NCBI RefSeq assembly: GCF_003402975.1
Contig: NZ_QURB01000002.1
Span: forward strand, 165,061-229,060
From: Brumimicrobium aurantiacum
GTDB taxonomy: Bacteria > Bacteroidota > Bacteroidia > Flavobacteriales_D > Crocinitomicaceae
Direction: 5' to 3'
Length of the DNA stretch: 64,000 bases
Part shown: one piece after another, positions 33,441 through 44,079 of the stretch
Layout: every line of letters begins with the position of its first letter
Numbering within the stretch: the first letter of the stretch is position 1
Position numbers and translations under genes: made by a program
The notes under the pieces: model-generated
The model's input: the letters and a program-made list of their open reading frames with translations, nothing else
Told to the model about the DNA's origin: nothing
Databases searched by the model: none

Positions 33441-35807
33441 TCATTCCAATACTTCAAACAATATTTTCTTCTGATTTCCAAATTCATCCAATACCGTCAA
33501 CAAATGTTTACCTATTTCAGGTTTGTATTTCAAGGTGTGTTTTCCTTTTGTTTTCCCTAAAAAGTTTTGATCGACATGCCAAAATAATGTCGCAGAAGTG
33601 TTGGGGTGAGAAGCTTCTAGCACAATTCCATTCTCGTCTCCATCTAAATCTATGGTACCAATGATTTTACTGTTGTGTTCTGGGTAAATGATGGTAAAGG
33701 TTTGTTCTGCTTGTTGAATTTTACAATCTGGATGATAGGGTGGAAGCGTTCTGTAATTCGGGTGAACATGTTTGTAGAAGTTCGCCTGCAAGGGTGGTAA
33801 AACAAATTGAGAAAACTGTTGAACTTCAGTTGAATTGATACAGCTTCTGTTGTAGCGAAATTCATTGTGCTGATCCGTTAAATACACTTCATGAAAATTA
33901 CATGATGACCCACGCAAAGCATTGAAATGTACGTCTACTGTATCTGTTTTTGTACAGTTTACTGCGCTACGGTGGCCACTTTCACTACAAATCGACATTT
34001 TAACCAATTCGTCATAAGGTGGAATAAACCAACTTTTAGTTTCTTGTAAATAAGAGAAGGCGTCAAACATTATGGGTGCTGCCGCGGTGGTTCCAATGAT
34101 TCCCGGTCGACCTTCTCCAGTTGCGTTTCCAACCCAAACCGCAACTATGTAATCAGGTGTACAACCAACAGCCCAAGCATCTCTGTTTCCATAACTTGTT
34201 CCAGTTTTCCACGCTATTTTTGATGAAGAAGTGTATTGTTCCCAAGAAGCTTCCATGTGCGGACGGTTTACGCTCAATAAAGCCTGAAATGTCGTGTAAA
34301 TTGCTCCAGCTTCAAACTTTGAAGTTGTTCTTGAAACTGCGTTATTCGGCTCATTTGTTTGGGTGAATAATTTGGCATTTTTCCACGTCTTCAAATTGTA
34401 TTTATTTTCTTGATTGTAGAAATTCAATGTTTTGGTCATTCCTGCATAGGAATTGGCAATATCCCACAAAGTTGTTTCAGCTCCTCCAAGAATTAAGGAT
34501 AATCCATAATGTTCAGCGCTTTTTGAGATTTGATGTTGACCAATTGCACGGAGTTTATGAAGGAACTTATCGATTCCATATTGTTTTAAAAGGTAGACTG
34601 CCGGAACATTCAGTGAACGCGCTAAAGCATCTCCAGCTTTTACCGCACCTTCATAGGTTTCGTCATAATTTTGTGGAGTGAAATGGTCGAAATGCATTGG
34701 AACATCAGGAATTAATTGATCGTTGTGTAACATACCTTCTTGAGTCATCGCGGCGTATAAAAAGGGTTTGAGTACACTCCCTGAACTCCTTGGTGCTTGA
34801 ATGATGTCTACATGTTGTTGGTATTTATTCTCTTGTGCAGAATTTCCAATATATGTCACCACTTCATTGGTTTTTGCATCGATGACCAACATTGCCGCAT
34901 TATGGATGAAATTTTGATTCAATTGTTTCTGATGAAAGGAGATTGTATTGGTCAATTTTTGTTGTTTGTCAAAATCTAAACTTGTTTTAATCCTTTGTCC
35001 TTTACGTCCATTTTTGATGGCGTTTTCAAGTAAGTGGGGAGCAAGAGAAGGAAGTCTTTGTGGTGCTCCAATTAATGATTCCTCCAATGAAAGCTCATAG
35101 GTGATGTCATCAATTTCACCATGTTCGTGTAGTGTTTTCAAAACTTTATTGCGTTTGGCCAATAAAATATCACGATTTTTCCCGGGATGAACAAGTCCAG
35201 GTGCGTTTGGTAGAACAGCTAAAGTGGCTGCTTGAGACCAAGATAATTCAGTAGGTGGCAAACCATAATATCTCCATGATGCTGCTTCTAATCCAACCAC
35301 ATTTCCTCCAAAAGGGGCGTGAGAGGCATATATTGAAAGCAAGTCATCTTTGTTAAAACGTGTTTCTAACCTCAGTGCCCAAATTGATTCTATGAGTTTA
35401 TTGTAAAATGTTCTGTCTGCATTTCTCGCCATTCTTGCAATCTGCATGGTGATTGTACTTCCGCCGCTGACAATCTTTTTGGCTTTGAAATTGCTAATTA
35501 CAGCTCGTCCAATGGCTTTTAAACTTACGCCGACATGGTCATAGAAATCATGGTCTTCAAATGCGATAATGGCTGCTTTAAACTTTGACGGAACACTATT
35601 CATCACCGGAAAACGCCATTGACCGTCTTCTGCAATCTTCGCATTCATCAATCGGCCATCTTTACTCAATAGAATAGTGGAGGTAGCTTGCTTAAATAAT
35701 GGATTAGGCAAACATCCAATAAAATATACAAGAAATGCAAGAACACCTGCAAAAGCAAGTGTTCTCATTGAAAAATAAAATCGATATTTTCCTGATTTTA
35801 GTTGCAC
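33441..35807 (-). CDS. pbpC: Penicillin-binding protein 1C (PbpC)
   Basis: Bifunctional peptidoglycan glycosyltransferase/transpeptidase, 788 residues. A membrane anchor (about 16-32) is followed by a GT51 domain with IAFEDHDFYDHVG (E84) and GGSTITMQIARM, a transpeptidase domain with SVLK (344-347), SLN (398-400) and KTGTS (534-538), and a BiPBP-type beta domain at the C-terminus. All catalytic residues are present. It follows the alpha-2-macroglobulin gene by three bases. This pairing is conserved in many bacteria and is read as a periplasmic repair and anti-protease unit. Confidence 0.95.
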   Translation of the reverse strand: MQLKSGKYRFYFSMRTLAFAGVLAFLVYFIGCLPNPLFKQATSTILLSKDGRLMNAKIAEDGQWRFPVMNSVPSKFKAAIIAFEDHDFYDHVGVSLKAIGRAVISNFKAKKIVSGGSTITMQIARMARNADRTFYNKLIESIWALRLETRFNKDDLLSIYASHAPFGGNVVGLEAASWRYYGLPPTELSWSQAATLAVLPNAPGLVHPGKNRDILLAKRNKVLKTLHEHGEIDDITYELSLEESLIGAPQRLPSLAPHLLENAIKNGRKGQRIKTSLDFDKQQKLTNTISFHQKQLNQNFIHNAAMLVIDAKTNEVVTYIGNSAQENKYQQHVDIIQAPRSSGSVLKPFLYAAMTQEGMLHNDQLIPDVPMHFDHFTPQNYDETYEGAVKAGDALARSLNVPAVYLLKQYGIDKFLHKLRAIGQHQISKSAEHYGLSLILGGAETTLWDIANSYAGMTKTLNFYNQENKYNLKTWKNAKLFTQTNEPNNAVSRTTSKFEAGAIYTTFQALLSVNRPHMEASWEQYTSSSKIAWKTGTSYGNRDAWAVGCTPDYIVAVWVGNATGEGRPGIIGTTAAAPIMFDAFSYLQETKSWFIPPYDELVKMSICSESGHRSAVNCTKTDTVDVHFNALRGSSCNFHEVYLTDQHNEFRYNRSCINSTEVQQFSQFVLPPLQANFYKHVHPNYRTLPPYHPDCKIQQAEQTFTIIYPEHNSKIIGTIDLDGDENGIVLEASHPNTSATLFWHVDQNFLGKTKGKHTLKYKPEIGKHLLTVLDEFGNQKKILFEVLE

Positions 35808-35810
35808 AAT

Positions 35811-38800
35811 CTATTGACCCGGTGAAACAACTTTAATGCGTTTTCCTTTTACTAATGCAGAAATTGTAGCATCATACATGGCTTCAACATGGGTTGCTGG
35901 CATATAATATTCACCAACATAAGCAGCATGTAAATTGATTTTAAAGCTTTTACTTTTGTTCTTTCTTAAATCGAAATAGGTGTACACTCGGTCATCTCGA
36001 ATATCTTGATAATTGAATGCATTACTTTCATTTCCGGAATAATCCAAATCCATTCTTCGGTTGTGAATTTCCCAACCACTCGGGAAGATTTGAGACAATG
36101 CCAATCCTTGATAATCTCCACGAATTCCAGGATTTGAAACGGTTACTTCAACTGAAAAATCTGTTCCTTGTGCAATGTCACTAAGCTCAATTTTTTCATT
36201 GGCTGCATTGCGGTAAACGACTTTCAGACCTAAATCACTCGCATGAGATTCTTCTTGTCCTGCCAATGGAATTCCTGTAGCAATGATTCTTGCAAACAAA
36301 TGACTTTCATTTTTATTGTTGACACTCAGTTCAACCGTGTTTTGTGTTGAGGCAACATCTAAATCGATCAATTCAATGGCTTTTTGACTTGAAACATTGA
36401 TTGTTTTTCCTTTATAAACAAAACTTGCTTTTATACCACCTTTTGGCTTGTTTTGTTCTGTAAATAAAGCGATAGACATTAAGGAATATGCCGTTGTTTG
36501 CGTACTCATCCAGCGGTCTTCACTTAAAGTAGAAGATAATTCACGTACTAAAGGAGCAGCTTTTGATTTCTGCCCCATTAATGTTAAAGTCTCTATAATC
36601 ATGGCTAAATCACGGTGATGACTTCCGTAAGTGTAACTCAATTCTGTATATGGTTTAACTTCAGTCGTTTTGTTTTTAACAATGTCATTTGCGACTTCCG
36701 TTTTACCTATAATTTGATAAGCAGCAGCCAATCTCCATGCCGCTTGAATAGATAAATCATTTTGATTCCTTAATTTATTCATTGCACTTAAAACAGGTTG
36801 TCCAGCCAAAGCCAAAGTATACAGTCTATAAGCTTGCGGAAGATCAGCGTTGCGGTAATTGTTCACATTTCTTGGACTCCAATTTCTAGCCTTTTCTTTT
36901 TGGAAATTAATCCATTTCTCTTTCATTGCATACGGTAGCGTATATCCTTTTTTCTCCGCCTCTAAGAAGAAATGACCAGCATATGTGGAACCCCAATCAT
37001 TGGAATTTCCATTGCCTAACCAATACGCAAATCCTCCATCATTCAATTGATGTCTTTGGATTTTATTAATAACAGAAGTAACGTTGTTTTGAATTCTCTC
37101 CTTCATATCAGCATCCAAATCAATTAAATTTTCCAAATACAGCTGCGGAAAAGCACCAGATGTCTTCTGTTCTAAACAGCCATGAGGATAACGGGTTAAA
37201 TAACCTAAACGTTTCTCTAAATTGATAGGAGGAATGCTTGATAATTCTAGTTTGGCAGAATTGCTATTGTGCATTCCAGGTAATTCAATAGTGTTTGTCC
37301 AAGTCGTCTTTCCATCTATCGTTCCTTCATTAAAAATGCTTACAGGAAGATTAGGTTGACGAACTTCCAGGTCAATAGTATAAGTTGATTTTTCACTTCC
37401 ACTTGTTGCAATTACTTCTACTTTGGCAGCGCCAACTAATGTTCCAACCTCTAAATCAAAATAAGCTACCTGATCTCCAATTTCATCAAATGTGATGTTT
37501 TTTGTAGTAGAACCAATAACCTTTAATTTATCATTAGTTTTCACCTGAAGTTTAACATTTTTCACCTTTTTATCCATAGCGAAAACATTGATTGGTAAGG
37601 CTACTTTTTCTTTTGGACCTAATACTCTTGGTAGGGTAGCTAAAATCATCAAAGGTTTCTTTACAGGTGTTGTTTTTTCTGTACTTCCATACGCACCGTC
37701 CTGACCAGCAATTACCATTGTTCTTACTGAACCGATGTAATTTGGAACATGAATTTTATGATTTGCTGTTCCTGCTTTTCCTAATTTAAATGGTCCGATA
37801 AACCTAACCATTGGTTTGAATCGAATTGGACTATCGTCACCAGGGTTGATGTTTTGATCTCCACCAATGGTCAATAAATTCTCCACTTTTGCACCATAAG
37901 CTCCAATTACATGATCGTATAAATCCCATGTTTTAACACCTAATGCTTCTCTCGCATAAAAATGATTCCACGGATTTGGTGTTTTAAAGCGAGTTAAATC
38001 CAATAGTCCTTCATCAACCACAGCAATGGTATAGGTCATTTCTCGACTGTTTTTCTCTGAAACCTGAATGTTAAATGAAGATTCAGGAGCCAATTCATCT
38101 GGCATTTTAATTTGTGGTTCAAGAATCGTTAAAGGATCTTTTACCATAATTGGAATTACACCATACATACGAATTGGAGCATCGTTTTGCGTTTGTTTAT
38201 GCGGTTGTAAGAAAGTAATATGTACATAACAATTCGGCGCTAAATCTGGTGTAATAGGCAAATTGAATGAGGTTTCACTGTCTATGGTTTCGATCCAAAA
38301 TGCATCAATAACTTTCTTGCCGTCTTCAATACTTATTAAAGCTCTTCCGTTTTCAGATGAAGGAAAACTAATTTTGGCTTTTTCACCAGTTTCATATTCT
38401 TCCTTATCTGATGAAAAAGAGAGCATATTTGCACCGTCGGGAGCTGCTCTTCCAGATCTTGACATCCAACTTGGCCAATCAAAGTAAGACATTATTCCAG
38501 TGGAGTGACCACTTTGAACGTCTTTCACTTTGATTAAATATCTTCCCCAGCTATGTTTGTTGATTTTTGTAGCTGTAGTTCCTTCACCTTTTGAATTCGT
38601 CGTGATGAATTCTCTAGAAACTGGAGTTACACTGCTTCTGTTGATATAACTTGCAATGTTATTTGATCCACTTTGCCACCACCAGCTCCATTCAATTCTA
38701 TAAACTTCAACTTCGATCCTACGATTTCCTTGTCTAACTCCATTTTTATCTAAAGAGATTATTGGAAATTGATAAGTTGAATCTGTTTGTAATGCACCGT

Positions 38801-41390
38801 ATTTATCTAATTCAGGTGATTTTATTCCAACGAAATGTTCGTAAGGTGCATAATTCACAGCGATTTGGTCTGTACTAAAATCTCCACCACGTTCAAAAGC
38901 CCTTGTTTTAAAAACAGCTTTCATCATTCCAGGAGCTTGGTCATGTACCTCCAATCTTTTATTAATGGCTAGTTTACCAGCATCATTTAATTTTCGCTCT
39001 AAGAACTTTTCTTCCGAACCGTAAAATGTTTTACTCGGGTCATCAAATTGATATTTTTTAAAACCTTTGAAATGCGTAGCTGTAGAAAGCATCTTAACAC
39101 TAATGTCCGTTTTTAAGTTTTTCGCAGGAGCTCCATGCAGCCATTTAACGCTTAAATCAGCATTAACTAGAGGAGAAGCAGCACTAAGCAATTTGTTTTT
39201 AATGTCCAGATTAATCTTTAAACGGTTAGGTTTTATGGTTTCAACTTTAATAGTTTTTTGGAAAGTTGCTCCACCCACTTCAACTTTAGCAGACCAATTT
39301 CCTGTTGGAGCATCGGCATTTGTAGGTGTTGTGAAATTATAAAAACCATTGAGTGAACTACTGCGAATTTCACGATTCACCAATTGTCCACGCGCATTAA
39401 ACAGTTCAAAAATAACAGGATGATCTTCTGGAATAACATTGTCTTTATCTTCCAAAATAAAATTCAAAAATAAAGTATCTCCCGGTCGCCAAACTCCTCG
39501 TTCACCATAAATATACCCTTTAATTCCTTCTTGAACCGTTGCTCCATCAATATCAAATCGACTAAGCGGAAGTGAATTTGCATTTCCTAGACGTAAATAA
39601 CCTTTTTTCAAATCATGTTCAACAATGATAAAAAATGGTGCGTTTTTTAACGGTTTGGATACAGCGATTCCTTCTGCACTCGTGGTTAAATCTGCAATTT
39701 TTTGTTGTTGATAATCATACAGTTTTACACTTGCACCTTGAATTGGTAATGTGCTAATGATATCAGCTACCGCAATTGTTATCTCCCCATTGGTTCCCGT
39801 TTTGGCTACAATTCCAATGTCGGAAGCAAAGATGTTTTTGACAACGCTTTTGTTGCGGAAGTAAGAAAATGAACAAGGATCTTCTCGTTTTCGGTAATCA
39901 TAGCCTTGAAAATATCCTGAATTGTAGTTCGAATGATTCCAATCACTGATATATTCCCATTTTTCTGCTTCTGGGTTCTCTTTTTCGTCCCAATCTGTTT
40001 CATCCATTTGAATGTCTTCAGCAGCACCATCTTGACAAGGATATACAGAATGATGTTTTCTAAAGCCTATTTCTACACGGTAAATTGCACCTTGGTCGAC
40101 TTCAATATATTTGGATAAATCAAGATTAAATCTGTTCCATTTTCCAAGATCTAAAGGCTTGTCCTTGGTTAAATAAATAGTTTTTTTACGAATTACTCGA
40201 CCAATTCTTTTCAATTCATCATCTCCATCATAATCGTTGGTTTGGAAAAATTGGACAACATTGTTTTCGAAAATTTTGATAATTCTTACATCAACAGCTT
40301 TAAGATTTACGGCTTCAAAAGGAAGCATCATATTATTCGTAGAAGGCAAGATTGTTCCTTTTCCAACCAAACGAACTGCTGGCTTTATTGCTTTGAAATC
40401 AACGCTGATTCGCTCTGTTTTGTTGAATTTATAAGCTTTTAAATTTTGAATTGCACTGTTGATGATTACAGTATGTAATCCTTCAAGACGACTTCCGGCG
40501 TAGATTCGTAATTCATTGGTAGAAATTGCTGTTTTGACATTGTTTAATCCTTCAATTTCAACTAATCCGTTGAGGTCTTGTGTACTTAATAAAGGATCCG
40601 AAAAACGTACCAATACATACTGTTCAGGGTATTGGACTACAGTTGTTCCCGTGATTTTGAAATCTCCCATTGCAGGAATTACATGCGATACGGTTTGACT
40701 TTCTTTGTCTCCTTTAAGGTAGGTATTCCAGTTGATCTCAACAGTTCCGTTTTCGTTTTTTCTTCGAATACTGTCTAAGGTAAATTCATAAATATGTTGG
40801 TTTCCTTTTTTTGTCCATTTTACTTTTTTTGAAGTTCCATTAACAGAAAAAGTCGTGTTTTCATTCAAGGTTTTGATGGACATAACATCTGCTGTAATTG
40901 CAGAACCTTTAAGTTGATACCAATCCATTGAACCGTCGGCATAACTTTTTAGTCCGTCCACTTCAAGATTTATCGCTTGTTTGATCGTAGAAAAAGGGAA
41001 TTTAAAAACTTCGAGTTCATTAGGTAGATCAATTAAATCACCCAATTTAAATTCTACCCAATAGGTTGCATCAGATTCAAATTTTTGAGTTGGAATAAAC
41101 TCTAAAGTATGCTGATCTTTCCAAATGGTTTTACCTTCAACAGTTGGAGAAATTGAAAGCAACGCATCGGTTTTATCTTCATTTTTTCGAAAATCATCTG
41201 AAACGGAGTTGGTCAATTGAATCGTGACAGTTCCTGCTGTAGAAATCACACCAGAAGTATAAGAAGAGATGTGTTTCTGAAATTCTGGATTAACCTTGAA
41301 GTCTTCAGGGTTTTCATTACTACATCCAAAGAAAACTAAAGTGATTGTAATAAAAATAAGGCGATTGAAAAGCGAAAATTGATTGAACAT
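35811..41390 (-). CDS. Bacterial alpha-2-macroglobulin lipoprotein
   Basis: A 1859-residue periplasmic lipoprotein. The signal peptide ends in LVFFGC, a lipobox, so it is membrane-anchored. A series of MG domains leads to a bait-like middle, and the thioester motif CLEQ lies at residues 1405-1408 within PHGCLEQKTSGAFPQLYL. The helical thioester domain follows, with a receptor-like domain at the end. It covalently traps proteases that enter the periplasm. Presence of CLEQ places it with the thioester (YfhM-like) type that partners PbpC, as it does here. It is complete and the largest gene in the window. Confidence 0.95.
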   Translation of the reverse strand: MFNQFSLFNRLIFITITLVFFGCSNENPEDFKVNPEFQKHISSYTSGVISTAGTVTIQLTNSVSDDFRKNEDKTDALLSISPTVEGKTIWKDQHTLEFIPTQKFESDATYWVEFKLGDLIDLPNELEVFKFPFSTIKQAINLEVDGLKSYADGSMDWYQLKGSAITADVMSIKTLNENTTFSVNGTSKKVKWTKKGNQHIYEFTLDSIRRKNENGTVEINWNTYLKGDKESQTVSHVIPAMGDFKITGTTVVQYPEQYVLVRFSDPLLSTQDLNGLVEIEGLNNVKTAISTNELRIYAGSRLEGLHTVIINSAIQNLKAYKFNKTERISVDFKAIKPAVRLVGKGTILPSTNNMMLPFEAVNLKAVDVRIIKIFENNVVQFFQTNDYDGDDELKRIGRVIRKKTIYLTKDKPLDLGKWNRFNLDLSKYIEVDQGAIYRVEIGFRKHHSVYPCQDGAAEDIQMDETDWDEKENPEAEKWEYISDWNHSNYNSGYFQGYDYRKREDPCSFSYFRNKSVVKNIFASDIGIVAKTGTNGEITIAVADIISTLPIQGASVKLYDYQQQKIADLTTSAEGIAVSKPLKNAPFFIIVEHDLKKGYLRLGNANSLPLSRFDIDGATVQEGIKGYIYGERGVWRPGDTLFLNFILEDKDNVIPEDHPVIFELFNARGQLVNREIRSSSLNGFYNFTTPTNADAPTGNWSAKVEVGGATFQKTIKVETIKPNRLKINLDIKNKLLSAASPLVNADLSVKWLHGAPAKNLKTDISVKMLSTATHFKGFKKYQFDDPSKTFYGSEEKFLERKLNDAGKLAINKRLEVHDQAPGMMKAVFKTRAFERGGDFSTDQIAVNYAPYEHFVGIKSPELDKYGALQTDSTYQFPIISLDKNGVRQGNRRIEVEVYRIEWSWWWQSGSNNIASYINRSSVTPVSREFITTNSKGEGTTATKINKHSWGRYLIKVKDVQSGHSTGIMSYFDWPSWMSRSGRAAPDGANMLSFSSDKEEYETGEKAKISFPSSENGRALISIEDGKKVIDAFWIETIDSETSFNLPITPDLAPNCYVHITFLQPHKQTQNDAPIRMYGVIPIMVKDPLTILEPQIKMPDELAPESSFNIQVSEKNSREMTYTIAVVDEGLLDLTRFKTPNPWNHFYAREALGVKTWDLYDHVIGAYGAKVENLLTIGGDQNINPGDDSPIRFKPMVRFIGPFKLGKAGTANHKIHVPNYIGSVRTMVIAGQDGAYGSTEKTTPVKKPLMILATLPRVLGPKEKVALPINVFAMDKKVKNVKLQVKTNDKLKVIGSTTKNITFDEIGDQVAYFDLEVGTLVGAAKVEVIATSGSEKSTYTIDLEVRQPNLPVSIFNEGTIDGKTTWTNTIELPGMHNSNSAKLELSSIPPINLEKRLGYLTRYPHGCLEQKTSGAFPQLYLENLIDLDADMKERIQNNVTSVINKIQRHQLNDGGFAYWLGNGNSNDWGSTYAGHFFLEAEKKGYTLPYAMKEKWINFQKEKARNWSPRNVNNYRNADLPQAYRLYTLALAGQPVLSAMNKLRNQNDLSIQAAWRLAAAYQIIGKTEVANDIVKNKTTEVKPYTELSYTYGSHHRDLAMIIETLTLMGQKSKAAPLVRELSSTLSEDRWMSTQTTAYSLMSIALFTEQNKPKGGIKASFVYKGKTINVSSQKAIELIDLDVASTQNTVELSVNNKNESHLFARIIATGIPLAGQEESHASDLGLKVVYRNAANEKIELSDIAQGTDFSVEVTVSNPGIRGDYQGLALSQIFPSGWEIHNRRMDLDYSGNESNAFNYQDIRDDRVYTYFDLRKNKSKSFKINLHAAYVGEYYMPATHVEAMYDATISALVKGKRIKVVSPGQ

Positions 41391-41560
41391 ATTGAAATTT
41401 TATACCATTTATAAAGTTAACGAACGAATTGTCGTTTAACCCTATGAAATTAAGCATAAAATAGGAGGGAAGTGTAGAATTTGGAAAGCTACTTTTCAAC
41501 AAAATAAATATGAATGTTCATAATTTTAGCTATTCATTATTAGCATTTCAATTTTGGATA

Positions 41561-41590
41561 AAAAAAATGCTGAATTAAAAATCCAGCATT
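41561..41590 (-). terminator. Rho-independent terminator of the kelch gene
   Basis: On the minus strand an 11-bp stem with one G-U pair (41,590-41,580 with 41,576-41,566) and a three-base loop is followed by a run of seven T. It ends 24 bases after the stop codon of the gene at 41,615. Confidence 0.8.
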
Positions 41591-41614
41591 CTTTAAAGAG
41601 GTCGTATTAAAAAA

Positions 41615-42823
41615 CTATTCTTTCACGAATTTCACTGTAGAAGTTTGATCGTTGTTTGTAATTTCTAGGATATACACACCAGAAATAATTGAACTAATGT
41701 CAATACTGCCTTGGTAATTCTCATGAATAAGTAATCTTCCGTCTAAATTATAAATTTTAATTTCTGAATTTTCCAGTTCATTGCTAGCTTGAATTTTTAG
41801 ATTACTATTTGCTGGATTTGGGAAAACTGAAAATGTTATATCTTCATTGGAATCAATACTTGCTATATCATCTAAATCAGTAGTCCACATTTCACCTGGG
41901 AAGGTTTGATCAATATAATCAACTCCACCAAAGAAATGAACAACTCCATCAATAACGAAAGAACCAGGTGCCCAAATACTATTTCCTGGATGTGGATTTA
42001 ATTCTGTCCATTGATCTCCATTTGGCTCATACACCCAAAAGATAGAAGGAAATGTTGCGCCATGATGCTCAGCATCACCACTTAAAACATAACCTAAACC
42101 GTTGTATGAAAATTGTGTTCCTGCAATTCTAGCTCCAGGAGCATCACTTAACTGATCCCATGTATTGTCAGAAGGATTGAATCGATACCAATCACTTCTT
42201 GCCATTTGTGGATTCAAATCATGACCTAAACCAGTATAGGAAAAATCACCAATTGAAAAGTGAAATGGATGGTGTCTTTCTGTACCCGGAAAATCTGGCA
42301 TTTGTGTCCATGTGTCTGTTGCAATATCATATTCCCACCAATCGTCTAAATTTCCAGCATCGTCATTTCCTTTTCCTACATACAGTTTTCCATATTCTTC
42401 ATTTATCGTCAACGTAGGATGATTTCTTCCAATGCAAGGACAAGTACTTAATTCTGTCCACGTTTCAGTTGTTGGGTTGTACTTCCATAAATCATCATGA
42501 TAAGTGGTTGAATTCGATCCGAAACCTAAATAGGCTTCTCCATTATAAACTCCACCAATTGAAAAACTTCTTGCTGGACCAGGAAAGTCTGTTAATGTCT
42601 CCCACGAATCGTTTGATGGATCATACTTATAAAAATCTTTAGTTGGAAGGTTACTTGTGTTTGTTCCAGTTGCCGAGTAACCAAATCCATCTATGGCCCA
42701 GGTAACAGGATGATGTCTTGTGTTGCTTTCTAACCCCGTTTTTTCAGTCCAAGTTTGTGCAGAAGTAACTCCTGATAAACCAAAAAAGAGTAAACCTAAG
42801 GCGTAGGTAATTTTTCTATTCAT
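41615..42823 (-). CDS. Secreted kelch-repeat protein with type IX sorting domain
   Basis: The 402-residue protein has a signal peptide (cut after VTSAQ), then kelch-like repeats with the WETLTDFPGPARS, WTELSTCPCIGRNHP and WTQMPDFPGTERHHP patterns (about 25-300), forming one beta-propeller. A C-terminal sorting domain starts at FSVFPNPANSNLKI and ends in STVKFVKE. It is a predicted type IX secretion cargo. Ligand unknown. It stands alone, with its own terminator downstream. Confidence 0.85.
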   Translation of the reverse strand: MNRKITYALGLLFFGLSGVTSAQTWTEKTGLESNTRHHPVTWAIDGFGYSATGTNTSNLPTKDFYKYDPSNDSWETLTDFPGPARSFSIGGVYNGEAYLGFGSNSTTYHDDLWKYNPTTETWTELSTCPCIGRNHPTLTINEEYGKLYVGKGNDDAGNLDDWWEYDIATDTWTQMPDFPGTERHHPFHFSIGDFSYTGLGHDLNPQMARSDWYRFNPSDNTWDQLSDAPGARIAGTQFSYNGLGYVLSGDAEHHGATFPSIFWVYEPNGDQWTELNPHPGNSIWAPGSFVIDGVVHFFGGVDYIDQTFPGEMWTTDLDDIASIDSNEDITFSVFPNPANSNLKIQASNELENSEIKIYNLDGRLLIHENYQGSIDISSIISGVYILEITNNDQTSTVKFVKE

Positions 42824-43102
42824 AAGCTAATTTTTAATTTCATGTAAATTACGTAAAGTTAATCAGCTAACCATGTGAAATGAATATTAATTCTAACCTT
42901 ATCTATTTACCTGTATATTTCACAAAAACAACGGAAGCAATACCCTAAAAAACGTGATGAAATGGTCTAGTTGTTATAATTTGATTTACATTGAACTTAT
43001 TGATCTAGTTTGTGCAGGTGTATTTTTTCCTTCAATAATTTCAGATAGGAAATTTGAATAAAAACGGAGATTGAAACTTCTTTTAACTTAAGACTGATGA
43101 AA

Positions 43103-43663
43103 CTATGTAACTATTTCATTCCAATCTTCTTTTTTAATTTCATACAATAGACAATTTTCATAAGCTGGAAAAGCTTTGAGTTTAGGATGCTTAAATTTCT
43201 TGACCTTTTTCATTCCAATTTTCTGCATAACTTTTTCTGATTTTTTATTCTGTAAAGTACAAGTCGAAATGATTTTTTCAAGATTAAGATTGTTGAAGCC
43301 AAAGTCTAGGCATCTTAGCGCACCTTCAGTGGCATAACCTTTTCCCCATGCACTTTTTTTGAGTCTCCAACCGATATCAACAGCTGGCAGAAAATCCACT
43401 TCATAGTTTTGATAGGCTAATCCAATAAATCCTAGAAGTTCGCCATTTTCTAATAATTCTACTGCGAAATAATTATATCCATGTGTTTCATAATGTGCTT
43501 TTAATCGTTGAATAAATTCCATGGTTTCCTGACGATCCAAAGATTTAGGAAAATGTTCCATGACCTCTGTATCAGCATTTAATAAGGTAAATGCATTCAA
43601 ATCTTCATCTTTCCAATTCCGGAATCCTAAGCGCGCTGATTTAAATAGATATTCTGTTTTCAA
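43103..43663 (-). CDS. GNAT-family N-acetyltransferase (RimJ/RimL type)
   Basis: Acetyl-CoA-dependent acetyltransferase. KKSAWGKGYATEGALRCLDF is the acetyl-CoA-binding motif and CTLQNKKSEKVMQKIGMKKV follows as in RimJ/RimL proteins. The open frame runs back to an ATG at 43,807, but that would overlap the divergent csaA gene and add 48 non-family residues. The TTG at 43,663 gives 186 residues, normal for the family, and lies about 30 bases after a minus-strand TAGCATTG box (43,701-43,694). Start confidence is moderate. The substrate may be a ribosomal protein, other protein N-termini, or a small amine. Confidence 0.8.
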   Translation of the reverse strand: MKTEYLFKSARLGFRNWKDEDLNAFTLLNADTEVMEHFPKSLDRQETMEFIQRLKAHYETHGYNYFAVELLENGELLGFIGLAYQNYEVDFLPAVDIGWRLKKSAWGKGYATEGALRCLDFGFNNLNLEKIISTCTLQNKKSEKVMQKIGMKKVKKFKHPKLKAFPAYENCLLYEIKKEDWNEIVT

Positions 43664-43748
43664 TGTGTTTGTTTTAGGTGAAGGTAAATAATTCAATGCT
43701 AAATTTCTTACTATTTCATTAAATTCGTGCCAAACATTATTGAAGAAA

Positions 43749-44078
43749 ATGGAAATAACTTGGACAGATTTTACAAAAATTGAAATGCGTGTCGGAACAA
43801 TTCTCACTGCTGAAGTTTTTGAAGAGGTAAGAAATCCCGCCTATAAAATGACAATAGATTTTGGTGAATTTGGTATAAAGAAAACTTCAGCACAAATCAC
43901 AGAACTATATCAACCCGAAGACTTAATTGGAAATCAAATTGTGGCCGTCGTAAACTTTCCGCCCAAACAAATAGCCAACATGATGAGTGAATGTCTTGTC
44001 CTTGGTGGAGTAGAAGGGAAACGAGTGACAATCATCCAGCCAGCGCAAAAAGTTCAAAATGGAACAAGGATAGGATAG
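43749..44078 (+). CDS. csaA: CsaA-like tRNA-binding protein
   Basis: The 109-residue OB-fold protein matches CsaA along its length: IEMRVGTILTAEVF at the start, KMTIDFGEFGIKKTSAQIT in the middle, QIVAVVNFPPKQIANMMSE and VLGGVEGKRVTIIQP near the end. CsaA binds tRNA and was described as a chaperone-like secretion helper. An upstream in-frame TTG (43,740) exists, but the ATG at 43,749 fits the family start. It is divergent from the GNAT gene and convergent with the UbiB-kinase gene, one base away. Confidence 0.92.
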   Translation: MEITWTDFTKIEMRVGTILTAEVFEEVRNPAYKMTIDFGEFGIKKTSAQITELYQPEDLIGNQIVAVVNFPPKQIANMMSECLVLGGVEGKRVTIIQPAQKVQNGTRIG

Positions 44079-44079
44079 T

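Noticed and set aside
33248-33664. 138-codon plus-strand frame over the pbpC 3' end
   Set aside because: Its peptide is rich in F, L and S without domain features, and it is antisense to a certain gene and to the hydrolase remnant.
43664-43807. 48-codon N-terminal extension of the GNAT gene
   Set aside because: It would overlap the start of csaA and has no acetyltransferase features.
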